Source: Mycolicibacterium sp. CBMA 226
GTDB taxonomy: Bacteria > Actinomycetota > Actinomycetes > Mycobacteriales > Mycobacteriaceae
DNA: 64,000 nucleotides
Direction: 5' to 3'
NCBI RefSeq assembly: GCF_009729075.1
Contig: NZ_VTGY01000008.1
Location: 159,004 to 223,003 of the forward strand
Made by a program: the position numbers and the translations under genes. Positions 51,868 to 63,861 of this stretch are shown piece by piece. How positions within the stretch are numbered: the first letter of the stretch is position 1; the number at the start of each line of letters is the position of its first letter. The notes below the pieces were generated by a model. It was given only the letters and a program-made list of their open reading frames with translations, had not been told where the DNA came from and searched no databases.

Positions 51868-53060
51868 CCGTAGTTGCCGACGCAAGCCGGCTGCTCGCGC
51901 AGATCGACCGAGGCACCGGTGTCCCGCTGCGGGAGCTGGTACTGGTCGGTCTCACCGCGGCGATCATCACCTACTTCGCCACCGGCTGGGTGCGGGCACT
52001 CGCCTTCCGCTTCGGTGCCGTCGCCTATCCGCGCGAACGTGATGTCCACGTCCAGCCAGTGCCGCGAATGGGCGGGCTGGCCATGTACATCGGGGTGGCG
52101 GCCGCCGTGCTGCTGGCCTCCCAATTGCCGGCCCTGACCCGAGGCTTCGTCTACTCGTCCGGCATGCCCGCGGTCGTGGTGGCCGGCGGCCTGATCATGC
52201 TCATCGGCCTGATCGACGACCGCTGGGGCCTGGACGCCCTGACCAAGTTCGCGGGCCAGATCACCGCGGCCAGCGTGCTGGTCACCATGGGCGTCGCGTG
52301 GAGTGTGCTGTACATCCCGATCGGCGGCGTCGGCACGATCGTGCTGGACCAGGCGTCGTCGATCCTGCTGACCCTCGCGCTGACGGTGTCGATCGTCAAC
52401 GCGATGAATTTCGTCGACGGCCTCGACGGTCTGGCTGCCGGGCTCGGCCTCATCACCGCATCGGCCATCTGCATCTTCTCGGTCGGGCTGCTGCGCGACC
52501 ACGGCGGTGACGTGCTGTTCTACCCGCCGGCCGTCATCTCGGTGGTGCTTGCCGGCGCCTGCCTGGGCTTCCTACCGCACAATTTCCATCCGGCCCGCAT
52601 CTTCATGGGGGATTCCGGGTCCATGCTCATCGGCCTGATGCTGGCCGCGGCGTCGACCACGGCGGCGGGTCCGATCTCCCAAAACGCCTACGGCGCGCGC
52701 GACGTATTTGCTTTGCTGTCGCCCTTCCTGTTGGTCGTTGCGGTGATGTTCGTGCCGGCCCTCGACATGCTGCTGGCCATCGTGCGCCGCACCCGTGCCG
52801 GTCTCAGCCCGTTCAGTCCCGACAAGATGCACTTGCACCACCGGCTGCTGCAGATCGGTCACTCGCACCGACGCGTCGTGCTGCTCATCTACCTATGGGT
52901 GGGCATCGTCGCTCTCGGGGCGGCCAGCACCATATTCTTCAACCCCCGGTTCACGGGTGCGGTGATGCTCGCGGCCATCGTGCTGGCCGCCGTTTTCACC
53001 CTCATCCCGCTCCTGCGGCGGCGCGATGACCTGCCAGAAGGCGAGTACGACAAAAAGTAG
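51864..53060 (+). CDS. wecA: Decaprenyl-phosphate GlcNAc-1-phosphate transferase (WecA/Rfe)
   Basis: A 398-residue membrane enzyme with about eleven helices that transfers GlcNAc-1-phosphate to decaprenyl phosphate, the first step of the rhamnosyl-GlcNAc linker that joins arabinogalactan to peptidoglycan. Catalytic motifs are IGLIDDRWGLDALTKF, NAMNFVDGLDGLAAG, FMGDSGSMLIG and HLHHRLLQIG. GTG 51864 overlaps the upstream stop. It is also called rfe in mycobacteria. Confidence 0.93.
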   Translation: MTVVADASRLLAQIDRGTGVPLRELVLVGLTAAIITYFATGWVRALAFRFGAVAYPRERDVHVQPVPRMGGLAMYIGVAAAVLLASQLPALTRGFVYSSGMPAVVVAGGLIMLIGLIDDRWGLDALTKFAGQITAASVLVTMGVAWSVLYIPIGGVGTIVLDQASSILLTLALTVSIVNAMNFVDGLDGLAAGLGLITASAICIFSVGLLRDHGGDVLFYPPAVISVVLAGACLGFLPHNFHPARIFMGDSGSMLIGLMLAAASTTAAGPISQNAYGARDVFALLSPFLLVVAVMFVPALDMLLAIVRRTRAGLSPFSPDKMHLHHRLLQIGHSHRRVVLLIYLWVGIVALGAASTIFFNPRFTGAVMLAAIVLAAVFTLIPLLRRRDDLPEGEYDKK

Positions 53061-53310
53061 TAGGTGGTCGTTTTCGGCTGCTCACCATGTGGTACGGTTC
53101 TGGCAGAACCCGAAAAACCTCGCGGGTTGCCGGCCCGGCCCATCGGTTTACGCAAGCCGATCGGCGCCGAAACACGACCGACAAAGGGAGCTTCCCCTTG
53201 GGTGATTCCACCGTGCCCGATGCGCTCGATGTGACCTTCGATACGCTCTGTGGGCACGCACACAGGATCGCCAGGTATATGGGGACGGCACTCGTGATCG
53301 CGGGATTGAG
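53061..53310 (+). promoter_or_regulatory. Regulatory region upstream of the ATP synthase operon
   Basis: A 250-base gap with no gene. It contains a small hairpin, GGTTCT-GGC-AGAACC (about 53095-53109), and several possible -10 hexamers such as TACGGT and GATACG, none with a convincing -35. It is the probable place for the atp promoter and an untranslated leader. Confidence 0.4.
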
Positions 53311-53796
53311 GTGAACACCATGACGACGCCACCGCAGGACGCGCCATTCGTGTTGCCGGCAGTCGCATTCCAGCCGCTCCGCTTGTTTGCTATCTCGCTC
53401 CTCGTCACGGCCATCGCGCTCGGCGGCGGCTACGCAGTGAGCGGCAATCTCAAGTTCGGCGCCTTCTTCGGTCTGGGGATGGCGCTCGGTCTGACCAACG
53501 CCCTGATGGTCCGTCGCGCGGTTGCCAAGGTCACCGCCAAGGACCACCCCCTGAAGATGCAGATGGCAGCCAACTCCGCGATGCGGCTGGTGGTCATCTC
53601 GGTGATCGCCCTGCTGATCACGTGGTTCTTCAAGCCGACCGGTATCGGCGTCCTCTTCGGGGTGGCGCTGTTCCAGGCGATTCTTGTCATGAGCACCGCA
53701 TTGCCGGTGATGAAGAAGGTCCGTGCCGGCCAGCGTGACGGTGGTGCCGGAGCCGACCAACCAGAAGCACACGACGGATCAGAAGCAAAGGACTGA
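53311..53796 (+). CDS. atpI: ATP synthase protein I-like membrane protein
   Basis: A 161-residue protein with four hydrophobic helices, matching the position and length of Rv1303. Starting GTG 53311 or, less likely, ATG 53320. AtpI helps assemble the c-ring. The C-terminal tail is hydrophilic and Gly/Asp-rich. It is the first gene of the atp operon, eight bases before atpB. Confidence 0.8.
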   Translation: MNTMTTPPQDAPFVLPAVAFQPLRLFAISLLVTAIALGGGYAVSGNLKFGAFFGLGMALGLTNALMVRRAVAKVTAKDHPLKMQMAANSAMRLVVISVIALLITWFFKPTGIGVLFGVALFQAILVMSTALPVMKKVRAGQRDGGAGADQPEAHDGSEAKD

Positions 53797-53804
53797 CGAC
53801 CCAA

Positions 53805-54557
53805 GTGATTCAACAATTCGCCGCCGAGGCCGCCATCGAGGTCGGCCACCACGAGCAGCATGAACTGTGGGGCTACACCTTCAACGTCGACACGATCATC
53901 GCCACGAGCGTGGCCGCGGTCATCGTCATCGCGCTGGCCTTCTTCGTGAAGGCGAAGGTGACCTCCACCGGAGTGCCCGGCGGTGTTCAGCTGTTCTTCG
54001 AGGCCATCACCATTCAGATGCGCCAGCAGATCGAGACCGCGATCGGTATGAAGGTCGCGCCGTTCGTGCTGCCGCTGGCCGTCACGATCTTCACCTTCAT
54101 CCTGATCTCCAACTGGCTCTCGGTCCTGCCGGTGCAGTTCGGTGGGGAAGACGGTGGCGCGAAGGAACTTCTGGCCCCGCCCGCCTCGGACATCAACTAC
54201 GTGCTGGCGCTCGCGCTCTTCGTGTTCCTCTGCTACCACGCTGCGGGCATCTGGCGCCGAGGAGTCTTCGGCCACTTCAAGAAGCTGCTGAAGGGCCACG
54301 TCGCGGTGCTGGCTCCGATCAACATCGTCGAGGAGATCGCCAAGCCGGTCTCGCTGTCCCTCCGACTCTTCGGCAACATGTTCGCCGGCGGCATCCTGGT
54401 CGCGCTGATCGCGATGTTCCCGTGGTACGTGCAGTGGGCGCCGAACGCCATCTGGAAGACCTTCGACCTGTTCGTCGGCCTGATCCAGGCATTCATCTTC
54501 GCCCTGCTGACGATCCTGTACTTCAGCCAGTCGATGGAACTCGACGAGCACCACTAA
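53805..54557 (+). CDS. atpB: ATP synthase Fo subunit a
   Basis: A 250-residue membrane protein that forms the proton half-channels at the edge of the c-ring. The essential arginine is in [14 protein letters not shown]; the long helices [19 protein letters not shown] and [19 protein letters not shown] are visible. GTG 53805 starts it. Part of atpBEFHAGDC. Confidence 0.96.
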   Translation: MIQQFAAEAAIEVGHHEQHELWGYTFNVDTIIATSVAAVIVIALAFFVKAKVTSTGVPGGVQLFFEAITIQMRQQIETAIGMKVAPFVLPLAVTIFTFILISNWLSVLPVQFGGEDGGAKELLAPPASDINYVLALALFVFLCYHAAGIWRRGVFGHFKKLLKGHVAVLAPINIVEEIAKPVSLSLRLFGNMFAGGILVALIAMFPWYVQWAPNAIWKTFDLFVGLIQAFIFALLTILYFSQSMELDEHH

Positions 54558-54593
54558 GTACCCGCAAGACCTGTAGGAACCACAAATAAGACC

Positions 54594-54897
<304 letters not shown>

Positions 54898-54906
54898 TCC
54901 GTCGAC

Positions 54907-55440
54907 ATGGGTGAATTGAGCGCAACCATCCTGGCCTCGGGCCAGGCAGCAGCGGAAGGCTCTGGTGGTGGTGGGGGTCAGAACTTCCTGATCCCCAACG
55001 CGACCTTCTTCGTCGTGCTGATCATCTTCCTGATCGTGCTCGGCGTGATCGGTAAGTGGGTTGTGCCACCGATCAGCAAGGTCTTGGTCGAACGCGAGGA
55101 AATGCTGGCCAAGACCGCTGCTGACAACCGGAAGTCGGCTGAGCAGGTGGCCGCCGCAGAGGCGGACTACAACGCGGCGATGGCGGGTGCTCGTACGGAG
55201 GCTTCGGCCATCCGTGACGAGGCCCGCAACGAGGGCCGCAAGGTCGTCGACGAGGCGCGTGCAGCGGCGAGTGGTGAGGTGGCCGAAACCCTCAAGGGTG
55301 CCGACCAGGCACTGTCCGCACAGCGGCAGTCCACACAGGCCGAACTGCAGTCGTCGGTCGACAACCTGTCCCAGACGCTCGCGAGCCGGATCCTCGGCAT
55401 CGAGTTGGCGTCTGACGTGAAATCAGGCGGGAGCCAGTAG
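54907..55440 (+). CDS. atpF: ATP synthase Fo subunit b
   Basis: A 177-residue protein with one N-terminal membrane helix ([18 protein letters not shown]) and a long charged helix forming the peripheral stalk. A Gly-rich stretch precedes the membrane span. It pairs with the b-delta fusion encoded next; the stop is directly followed by that ATG. Confidence 0.93.
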   Translation: MGELSATILASGQAAAEGSGGGGGQNFLIPNATFFVVLIIFLIVLGVIGKWVVPPISKVLVEREEMLAKTAADNRKSAEQVAAAEADYNAAMAGARTEASAIRDEARNEGRKVVDEARAAASGEVAETLKGADQALSAQRQSTQAELQSSVDNLSQTLASRILGIELASDVKSGGSQ

Positions 55441-56781
55441 ATGGAAATCTTCATCGGGCAGCTGATCGGCTTTGCCGTCATCGTGGCCATCATCTGGAAG
55501 TACGTGGTACCTCCGGTGAAGGGCCTGATGGCCAAGCAGCAGGAGGCCGTTCGCGTCGCGCTGGCCGAAAGTGCCGAAGCCGCACAGAAACTCGCCGACG
55601 CCGACAAGATGCACGCCAAGGCTCTCGCCGACGCGAAGGCCGAGTCCACCAAGGTGACGGACGAGGCCCGGCATGATTCGCGGCGCATCGTCGAGCAACT
55701 CAGCGAGCAGGCCGGTATCGACGCCGAGCGCATCAAGGCGCAGGGCGGCCAGCACGTCGAGCTGATGCGCCAGGGCGTCATCCGCGAGCTCCGTCAGGAG
55801 CTGGGCGCGGAGTCGGTCGCCAAGGCCGACGAACTGGTGCGCCGTTACGTCGCCGAGCCCGCCGCTCAGGCCGGCACCGTCGACCGCTTCCTTGACGATC
55901 TGGAGCAGATGGCGCCGTCCTCGGCTGAGGTCGGTACCCACGCCGAGGTGAAGCTGCGGGCCGCGAGCCGGGATTCACTTACCGCTCTGGTCAAGAAGTT
56001 CGACGAGGCCGCGGGTGGTCTGGATGCGGCGGCGCTGACCGCGCTGTCCGATGATCTGGCCGCCGTTGCCCGGCTGCTGCTGACCGAGGTCAACCTCGAC
56101 CGGCACCTGGCCGAGCCCGCCGACAACCCGGCCCCCAAGGTCGCGCTGCTGGAAGCGGTGCTGTCCGGCAAGATCGGCGCCCCCGCCCTGGACGTGTTGC
56201 GTACCGCGGTGTCGTCGCGGTGGTCGGAACAGTCCGATCTGGTCGACGCCATCGAGCACATCGCGCGCCTGGCCCTGATCAAGCGGGCCGAGGTCAGCGG
56301 TGACGTCGCCGAGGTCGAGGACCAGCTGTTCCGCTTCAGCCGTGTGCTGGACGCGCAGCCGCGCCTGTCGACGCTGCTCGGTGACTACGGCACTCCGGTC
56401 GACGGCCGAGTTGCCTTGCTGGACAAGGTCCTTACCGGTGCCAACGGCTCGGTCAACAGCACCGTCAAGGCGCTGCTGACGCAGACCGTGAGCCTGCTGC
56501 GCGGCGAACGTGCCGACCAGGCGGTCCTCGATCTGGCCGAGCTGGCAGTCGCCCGCCGCGGTGAGGTCGTTGCCCACGTCGAGGCGGCCGCGGCCCTGTC
56601 CGATGCCCAGCTGAACCGGCTCACGTCGGTCCTGACCCGCATCTACGGCCACCCGGTGTCCGTCCAGCTGCATGTCGATCCGAGTCTCCTCGGTGGTCTG
56701 ACCATCACCGTCGGCGACGAGGTGATCGACGGCTCCATCTCGTCACGACTGGCTGCCGCCTCCAACCGGCTGCCCGACTAA
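55441..56781 (+). CDS. atpH: ATP synthase b'-delta fusion
   Basis: A 446-residue fusion: an N-terminal b-like membrane helix ([17 protein letters not shown]) and stalk helix up to about residue 165, a linker domain, then a delta subunit (residues about 275-446) that holds the stator to the F1 crown ([19 protein letters not shown]). The fusion is a mycobacterial feature and replaces separate b and delta proteins. It starts right after the atpF stop. Confidence 0.95.
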   Translation: MEIFIGQLIGFAVIVAIIWKYVVPPVKGLMAKQQEAVRVALAESAEAAQKLADADKMHAKALADAKAESTKVTDEARHDSRRIVEQLSEQAGIDAERIKAQGGQHVELMRQGVIRELRQELGAESVAKADELVRRYVAEPAAQAGTVDRFLDDLEQMAPSSAEVGTHAEVKLRAASRDSLTALVKKFDEAAGGLDAAALTALSDDLAAVARLLLTEVNLDRHLAEPADNPAPKVALLEAVLSGKIGAPALDVLRTAVSSRWSEQSDLVDAIEHIARLALIKRAEVSGDVAEVEDQLFRFSRVLDAQPRLSTLLGDYGTPVDGRVALLDKVLTGANGSVNSTVKALLTQTVSLLRGERADQAVLDLAELAVARRGEVVAHVEAAAALSDAQLNRLTSVLTRIYGHPVSVQLHVDPSLLGGLTITVGDEVIDGSISSRLAAASNRLPD

Positions 56782-56817
56782 TCTCCGAAACACCCAAGAC
56801 TAGGAAGACCAAAAACC

Positions 56818-58467
56818 ATGGCAGAGTTGACAATCTCGGCTGCTGATATCGAAGGTGCCATCGAGAACTACGTAACGACGTTCTCGGCCTCGAACGATCG
56901 CGAGGAGATCGGCACCGTCGTCGACGCCGGTGACGGCATCGCACACGTCGAGGGTCTGCCCTCGGTCATGACCCAGGAGCTCCTCGAGTTCCCCGGCGGT
57001 GTTCTGGGCGTGGCCCTGAACCTCGACGAGCACAGCGTCGGTGCGGTCATCTTGGGTGAGTTCGCGAAGATCGAAGAGGGCCAGCAGGTCAAGCGCACCG
57101 GAGAGGTGCTCTCGGTGCCGGTCGGCGACGAGTTCCTGGGCCGCGTCATCAACCCGCTCGGTGAGCCCATCGACGGTCAGGGCGAGATCAAGGCCGAGAC
57201 CCGTCGTGCCCTCGAGCTCCAGGCGCCGTCGGTTGTGCAGCGCCAGAGCGTCAGCGAGCCGCTGCAGACCGGTATCAAGGCCATCGACGCCATGACCCCG
57301 ATCGGCCGCGGCCAGCGCCAGCTCATCATCGGTGACCGCAAGACCGGCAAGACCGCCGTCTGCGTCGACACCATCCTGAACCAGCGCGAGGCCTGGGAGA
57401 CCGGCGACCCGAAGCAGCAGGTTCGCTGCGTCTACGTCGCCATCGGCCAGAAGGGCACCACCATCGCCAGCGTGAAGCGCGCGCTGGAAGAGGGCGGCGC
57501 CATGGAGTACACGACCATCGTCGCGGCTCCCGCCTCTGACCCGGCCGGCTTCAAGTGGCTGGCCCCGTACACCGGTTCGGCCATCGGCCAGCACTGGATG
57601 TACAACGGCAAGCACGTCCTGATCGTGTTCGACGACCTGTCGAAGCAGGCCGACGCCTACCGCGCCATCTCGCTGCTGCTGCGTCGCCCGCCGGGCCGCG
57701 AAGCCTTCCCGGGTGACGTCTTCTACCTGCACTCCCGTCTGCTGGAGCGTTGCGCGAAGCTGTCCGACGAGCTCGGTGGTGGTTCGATGACGGGTCTGCC
57801 GGTCATCGAGACCAAGGCCAACGACATCTCGGCCTTCATCCCGACCAACGTCATCTCGATCACCGACGGTCAGTGCTTCCTGGAGTCCGACCTGTTCAAC
57901 CAGGGTGTTCGCCCGGCCGTGAACGTCGGTGTGTCGGTGTCCCGCGTCGGTGGTGCGGCCCAGATCAAGGCCATGAAAGAGGTTGCGGGCTCGCTGCGTC
58001 TGGACCTGTCGCAGTACCGCGAGCTGGAGGCCTTCGCGGCCTTCGCCTCGGACCTGGACGCCGCTTCGAAGGCTCAGCTGGACCGCGGCGTTCGCCTGGT
58101 CGAGCTGCTCAAGCAGCCGCAGTACAGCCCGCTGGCCGTCGAGGACCAGGTCATCGAGATCTTCCTCGGTACCCAGGGTCACCTGGATTCGGTTCCGGCT
58201 GAGGACGTTTCGCGCTTCTCCGCCGAGCTGCTGGAGCACGTGAAGGCAAGCCACGCGGACATCCTCGAGGGCATCAAGTCGACCAAGAAGCTGTCAGAGG
58301 AGGGCGAGGCCAAGCTGGTCACCGTCATCAACGACTTCAAGAAGGGCTTCGCGGCCACCGACGGTAGCTCGGTCGTCGTCAAGGAGGCCGAGGCCGAGGC
58401 CCTGGATCCCGCTGAGCTCGGCCAGGAGTCGGTCAAGGTCAACAAGCCGGCACCGAAGAAGGCCTAG
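56818..58467 (+). CDS. atpA: ATP synthase F1 subunit alpha
   Basis: A 549-residue non-catalytic nucleotide-binding subunit. Walker A is [10 protein letters not shown] near residue 174, the DELSD-like loop and [16 protein letters not shown] are present. The C-terminal extension of about 35 residues ([17 protein letters not shown] onward) is a mycobacterial trait reported to hold back ATP hydrolysis. AGGAAGACC precedes the ATG. Confidence 0.97.
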   Translation: MAELTISAADIEGAIENYVTTFSASNDREEIGTVVDAGDGIAHVEGLPSVMTQELLEFPGGVLGVALNLDEHSVGAVILGEFAKIEEGQQVKRTGEVLSVPVGDEFLGRVINPLGEPIDGQGEIKAETRRALELQAPSVVQRQSVSEPLQTGIKAIDAMTPIGRGQRQLIIGDRKTGKTAVCVDTILNQREAWETGDPKQQVRCVYVAIGQKGTTIASVKRALEEGGAMEYTTIVAAPASDPAGFKWLAPYTGSAIGQHWMYNGKHVLIVFDDLSKQADAYRAISLLLRRPPGREAFPGDVFYLHSRLLERCAKLSDELGGGSMTGLPVIETKANDISAFIPTNVISITDGQCFLESDLFNQGVRPAVNVGVSVSRVGGAAQIKAMKEVAGSLRLDLSQYRELEAFAAFASDLDAASKAQLDRGVRLVELLKQPQYSPLAVEDQVIEIFLGTQGHLDSVPAEDVSRFSAELLEHVKASHADILEGIKSTKKLSEEGEAKLVTVINDFKKGFAATDGSSVVVKEAEAEALDPAELGQESVKVNKPAPKKA

Positions 58468-58474
58468 GTAACCA

Positions 58475-59395
58475 ATGGCAGCCACACTGCGCGAGCTACG
58501 TGGGCGTATCAAATCCGCTTCGTCGATCAAGAAGATCACGAAGGCGCAGGAGCTGATCGCCACGTCGCGGATCGCCAAGGCGCAGGCCCGGGTGGATGCA
58601 GCCCGGCCCTACGCCACCGAGATCACCAACATGCTCACCGAGCTTGCGGGGGCCAGCGCGCTGGACCACCCGCTGCTCGTCGAGCGGAAGAACCCTCGCC
58701 GTGCCGGTGTGCTGGTGGTGTCTTCAGACCGCGGCCTGTGCGGCGGTTACAACGCCAACGTCCTGCGTCGGGCCGAGGAACTGTTCGCGTTGCTTCGCAG
58801 CGAGGGCAAGGAGCCGGTGCTGTACGTCGTCGGTCGAAAGGCCTTGGGCTACTACAGCTTCCGTCAGCGCGCCGTCGTCGAGTCCTGGACCGGTTTCTCG
58901 GAGCGCCCGGAGTACGCCAACGCCAAGGAGATCGCCGAGACCCTGGTGACGGCGTTCATGGCGGGCGCCGACGACGAGGGTGACGGACCGGGAGCCGACG
59001 GCGTCCTGGGCGTCGACGAACTGCACATCGTCTCGACCGAGTTCAAGTCGATGCTGTCGCAGACCGCCGAGGCCGTGCGGATCGCACCGCTGGCCGTCGA
59101 GTACACGGGGGAGCCGACCGGCATCCACACCCTGTACTCGTTCGAGCCGAGTGCGGACGTTTTGTTTGACGCGTTGCTGCCTCGCTACATCGCGACCCGC
59201 GTCTACGCGGCACTGCTTGAGGCCGCGGCCTCGGAGTCGGCTTCGCGTCGACGCGCCATGAAGTCGGCAACGGACAACGCCGACGACCTGATCAAGGCCC
59301 TGACCCTCGCCGCGAACCGCGAGCGCCAGGCACAGATCACCCAGGAAATCAGCGAAATCGTCGGTGGCGCCAACGCGCTGGCCGACGCGAAATAG
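58475..59395 (+). CDS. atpG: ATP synthase F1 subunit gamma
   Basis: A 306-residue rotor shaft with the long N- and C-terminal coiled-coil helices. The extra loop of mycobacterial gamma subunits is visible around residues 165-182 ([16 protein letters not shown]), which has been proposed as a selective inhibitor site. [13 protein letters not shown] is the family signature. It starts seven bases after atpA. Confidence 0.96.
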   Translation: MAATLRELRGRIKSASSIKKITKAQELIATSRIAKAQARVDAARPYATEITNMLTELAGASALDHPLLVERKNPRRAGVLVVSSDRGLCGGYNANVLRRAEELFALLRSEGKEPVLYVVGRKALGYYSFRQRAVVESWTGFSERPEYANAKEIAETLVTAFMAGADDEGDGPGADGVLGVDELHIVSTEFKSMLSQTAEAVRIAPLAVEYTGEPTGIHTLYSFEPSADVLFDALLPRYIATRVYAALLEAAASESASRRRAMKSATDNADDLIKALTLAANRERQAQITQEISEIVGGANALADAK

Positions 59396-59404
59396 GCCCC
59401 GTAG

Positions 59405-60850
<1,446 letters not shown>

Positions 60851-60870
60851 CGACCGCAGTTACTCACGCG

Positions 60871-60918
60871 ATGAGCGCTTGCGCGAAGAGCAAACAACAC
60901 AGTCGAAAGGTGGTGTGA
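60871..60918 (+). CDS. Fifteen-codon mini-ORF in a short repeat between atpD and atpC
   Basis: ATG 60871 opens a frame ending TGA at 60916-60918, one base before the atpC ATG. It would encode [15 protein letters not shown]. The first 20 bases, from 60870, equal the copy at 3369-3388 with one mismatch. A GGTGG stretch in the element provides the atpC ribosome binding site. The coupling role is inferred. Confidence 0.45.
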   Translation: MSACAKSKQHSRKVV

Positions 60919-60919
60919 C

Positions 60920-61285
60920 ATGGCCGAAATGGACGTCGAGATCGTCGCCGTCGAGCGCGCGCTGTGGACAGGGAAGGCCACATTCGTCTTCACTCGCACC
61001 ACCGCTGGCGAGATCGGCATCCTGCCCCGGCACATCCCGTTGGTCGGCCAGCTGGTCGAGGACGCGATGGTCCGGGTCGAGCGTGAGGGCGAGGATGATC
61101 TGCGGATCGCGGTGTCCGGTGGGTTCATCTCGGTAACTGAGGAGACCGTGCGGATTCTGGTGGAAGACGCGGCGCTGGAGTCGGAGATCGATGCGCATGC
61201 GGCCAAGGCCGATGCCGCGTCGGACGACGAGGCGACCGCTGCGTGGGGCCGGGCGCGTCTGCGCGCCGTAGGCCAGCTCGACTGA
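60920..61285 (+). CDS. atpC: ATP synthase F1 subunit epsilon
   Basis: A 121-residue protein with the N-terminal beta-sandwich ([19 protein letters not shown]) and a C-terminal helical part that is short compared with E. coli. It couples the c-ring to gamma. Start ATG 60920 after AAAGGTGGTG. It is the last gene of the ATP synthase set. Confidence 0.95.
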   Translation: MAEMDVEIVAVERALWTGKATFVFTRTTAGEIGILPRHIPLVGQLVEDAMVRVEREGEDDLRIAVSGGFISVTEETVRILVEDAALESEIDAHAAKADAASDDEATAAWGRARLRAVGQLD

Positions 61286-61292
61286 TACCCCG

Positions 61293-61739
61293 ATGAGCGC
61301 GTCCATGTTGATGATGGTCGCGCTCGTCGGCGTGTTGGTGCTGGCTGTTGCCGCACTGAGTTATCGCTTGTGGAAGTTGCGTCAGGTTGGCGGCACCGCC
61401 GCCATCCTGCGCGACTACCCAGCTGCCGGCGGCCACGGGTGGCGGCATGGAGTCATGCGCTACCGCGGTGGTGAAGCCGGCTTTTATCGTTTGTCGAGCC
61501 TGCGCTGGTGGCCCGACCGGACACTGTCCCGTCGTGGCCTGGAAGTCGTCGGGCGCCGCGCCCCACGGGGCGACGAATTCGACATCATGACCACCGAAAC
61601 GGTCATTCTTGAGCTGCGCGACAACAGTCCCGAACGGCGCAGCGGTTACGAAATCGCGTTGGACCGTGGAGCTTTGACGGCTTTCACGTCTTGGCTCGAG
61701 GCCCGGCCGTCGCCGCGCTCGCGTCGCCGCGCGGTCTGA
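61293..61739 (+). CDS. DUF2550 membrane protein
   Basis: A 148-residue protein with one N-terminal helix (MMVALVGVLVLAVAALSYRL) and a small soluble domain with MRYRGGEAGFYRLSSLRWWPDR, the DUF2550 pattern. In mycobacteria it always follows atpC (Rv1312 in M. tuberculosis). Function unknown. It starts seven bases after atpC and its end abuts the convergent gene by one base. Confidence 0.88.
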   Translation: MSASMLMMVALVGVLVLAVAALSYRLWKLRQVGGTAAILRDYPAAGGHGWRHGVMRYRGGEAGFYRLSSLRWWPDRTLSRRGLEVVGRRAPRGDEFDIMTTETVILELRDNSPERRSGYEIALDRGALTAFTSWLEARPSPRSRRRAV

Positions 61740-61740
61740 A

Positions 61741-62340
61741 TTACGAACCCGCCGCTGTCTCCCCGTTGCCGCGTCCCGCGGCGGGCTGCCACAACACATC
61801 ACCATCCGGGTTCGCGACCCGCGACAGGATGAACAGCAGATCCGACAGTCGATTCAGATATTTGGCCGGCAGGACGCTGACCGATTCGCCGTGTTCATCG
61901 ATCGCCTGCCAGGCCGCGCGCTCCGCACGCCGGACCACGGTTCGGGCGACATGCAGGTACGCCGACAGGGGAGTGCCGCCGGGGAGGATGAACGACGTGA
62001 GCTTCGACAGTGGCTCGTTGAACTCGTCACACCAGGCTTCCAGCCGGTCGATGTATGGCTGGGTGATCCGCAGCGGCGGATATTCCGGATTCTCGACCAC
62101 CGGAGTGGACAGGTCCGCGCCGGCGTCGAAGAGATCGTTCTGAATTTGCAGGAGTACCAAGCGAATTCGTTCGTCGGGCGCGCCCGCGGCGACGGCTACG
62201 CCGATCGCGGCGTTGGCTTCGTCACAGTCGGCGTACGCGGCCAGGCGCGAGTCGTTCTTCGACACTCGGCTGAAATCGCTGAGTCCGGTCGACCCATCGT
62301 CACCGGTCCGGGTATAGATGCGGGTCAGGTGCACAGCCAT
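61741..62340 (-). CDS. Cob(I)alamin adenosyltransferase, PduO type
   Basis: A 199-residue enzyme that adenosylates cob(I)alamin to make adenosylcobalamin, used by methylmalonyl-CoA mutase and class II ribonucleotide reductase. RIYTRTGDDGSTGL is the N-terminal ATP-binding motif, and RTVVRRAERAAW the family signature. ATG 62340 is chosen: a TACGGT -10 lies about six bases upstream, so a leaderless message would start at this ATG; the TTG at 62346 is less likely. Divergent from murA. Confidence 0.9.
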   Translation of the reverse strand: MAVHLTRIYTRTGDDGSTGLSDFSRVSKNDSRLAAYADCDEANAAIGVAVAAGAPDERIRLVLLQIQNDLFDAGADLSTPVVENPEYPPLRITQPYIDRLEAWCDEFNEPLSKLTSFILPGGTPLSAYLHVARTVVRRAERAAWQAIDEHGESVSVLPAKYLNRLSDLLFILSRVANPDGDVLWQPAAGRGNGETAAGS

Positions 62341-62398
62341 GGTCAAACCGTACTCGCGGTGACCTGTTCGTTGTCTGACACCGGCCCTTGCCGCTGTT

Positions 62399-62412
62399 TA
62401 CACTTAGCCGCG
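62399..62412 (+). promoter_or_regulatory. -10 hexamer for leaderless murA transcription
   Basis: TACACT (62399-62404) ends seven bases before GTG 62412. The gap between the two divergent starts is only 71 bases and each start sits a few bases after its own -10, so both messages seem leaderless. Confidence 0.5.
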
Positions 62413-63665
62413 TGAGCGAGCGTTTCGTGGTGACCGGGGGTAGCCGGTTGTCCGGCGAAGTTGCCGTGGGGGGCGCTAAGAACAGCGTGCTCAAGCTGAT
62501 GGCCGCGGCTTTGTTGGCCGAGGGCACCACCACGATCACCAACTGCCCGGACATCCTGGATGTGCCATTGATGGCGGAGGTGCTCCGCGGACTGGGGGCG
62601 ACCGTCGAACTCGACGGCGATGTTGCCCGCATCACCTCACCCGACGAGCCGAAGTACGACGCGGATTTCGCCGCGGTCCGGCAGTTCCGCGCGTCGGTGT
62701 GTGTGCTCGGACCGTTGGTGGGGCGCTGCAAGAAAGCGAAAGTCGCATTACCTGGCGGCGATGCGATCGGTTCGCGGCCGCTGGACATGCACCAGTCCGG
62801 TCTCCGGCAACTCGGTGCCCGATGCAACATCGAGCACGGTTGCGTGGTCGCCGAAGCGGACCACCTGCGTGGCGCGGAAATTCAGCTCGAGTTCCCCTCT
62901 GTGGGTGCGACCGAGAACATCCTGATGGCGGCCGTTCTCGCCGAGGGTGTGACGGTCATCCACAACGCGGCGCGTGAGCCGGACATCGTCGATATCTGCG
63001 ACATGCTGAACCAGATGGGCGCCAAGGTCAGTGGGGGAGGAACCTCGACCCTGACCATTACCGGGGTCGACAAGCTGCACCCAACCGAGCACCGGGTGAT
63101 CGGCGACCGGATTGTGGCTGCGACCTGGGGAATTGCCGCCGCGATGACGCGGGGAGATGTTGCCGTGACGGGGGTGGACCCGCAACACGTGCAGCTGGTG
63201 CTGCACAAACTCCACGATGCCGGCGCGACCGTGACCCAGCACGACAACGGCTTCCGCGTCGTGCAGTACGAGCGGCCGAAGGCCGTCAACGTCGCGACGC
63301 TGCCGTATCCGGGTTTCCCGACCGACCTGCAACCGATGGCCATCGGCCTGGCGTGCATCGCCGAGGGCACATCGATGATCACCGAGAACGTGTTCGAAGC
63401 CAGGTTCCGGTTCGTCGAAGAGATGATTCGCCTGGGCGCCGACGCCCGGACCGACGGACACCACGCGGTGGTCCGCGGAATTCCGCAGTTGTCGAGCGCC
63501 CCGGTTTGGGCGTCGGACATTCGCGCCGGCGCCGGCCTGGTGTTGGCGGGATTGGTCGCCGATGGCGACACCGAGGTTCACGACGTTTTCCACATCGACC
63601 GGGGGTACCCGTTGTTCGTGGAGAACCTGGTGAGTCTGGGCGCGGAGGTCGAACGGGTCGGTTGA
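62412..63665 (+). CDS. murA: UDP-N-acetylglucosamine 1-carboxyvinyltransferase
   Basis: A 417-residue enzyme that transfers enolpyruvate to UDP-GlcNAc, the first committed step of peptidoglycan synthesis. [19 protein letters not shown] is the N-terminal signature. The active-site loop reads [12 protein letters not shown]: Asp117 replaces the usual Cys, which confers intrinsic fosfomycin resistance, as in M. tuberculosis. GTG 62412 is preceded by TACACT, giving leaderless translation; the ATG 62388 adds nine residues and is less likely. An rrn operon follows. Confidence 0.97.
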   Translation: MSERFVVTGGSRLSGEVAVGGAKNSVLKLMAAALLAEGTTTITNCPDILDVPLMAEVLRGLGATVELDGDVARITSPDEPKYDADFAAVRQFRASVCVLGPLVGRCKKAKVALPGGDAIGSRPLDMHQSGLRQLGARCNIEHGCVVAEADHLRGAEIQLEFPSVGATENILMAAVLAEGVTVIHNAAREPDIVDICDMLNQMGAKVSGGGTSTLTITGVDKLHPTEHRVIGDRIVAATWGIAAAMTRGDVAVTGVDPQHVQLVLHKLHDAGATVTQHDNGFRVVQYERPKAVNVATLPYPGFPTDLQPMAIGLACIAEGTSMITENVFEARFRFVEEMIRLGADARTDGHHAVVRGIPQLSSAPVWASDIRAGAGLVLAGLVADGDTEVHDVFHIDRGYPLFVENLVSLGAEVERVG

Positions 63666-63749
63666 CGGCGTTTGGCGTGTCGCGCTGACCGTTCCGACGG
63701 ACGCCCGCGCGACGCGTTTTCGCGCAAAAACCGGCCGTATGCAGGCGTT

Positions 63750-63778
63750 TTGTAAAATCAAGATCGGCCCGCTAATGT
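63750..63778 (+). promoter_or_regulatory. Upstream rrn promoter (P1)
   Basis: TTGTAA (63750-63755) and TAATGT (63773-63778) are 17 bases apart. It lies 85 bases after murA and is the first of two promoters expected for the mycobacterial rrnA operon. Confidence 0.55.
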
Positions 63779-63826
63779 ATTCCAAGTCAGCAGCGAGCCG
63801 GGCCGAAAAAGCCCAGAGCAAGAGCT

Positions 63827-63855
63827 TGACAGCCCGACCAAGAGATAGTAGGTTG
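63827..63855 (+). promoter_or_regulatory. Main rrn promoter with consensus -35
   Basis: TTGACA (63827-63832) and TAGGTT (63850-63855) are separated by 17 bases, the standard layout of strong mycobacterial rRNA promoters. The predicted start is near 63862. Confidence 0.75.
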
Positions 63856-63861
63856 GTGGGG

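Noticed and set aside
53061..53310. Riboswitch before atpI
   Set aside because: Only one short hairpin is visible and it does not match a known riboswitch core.
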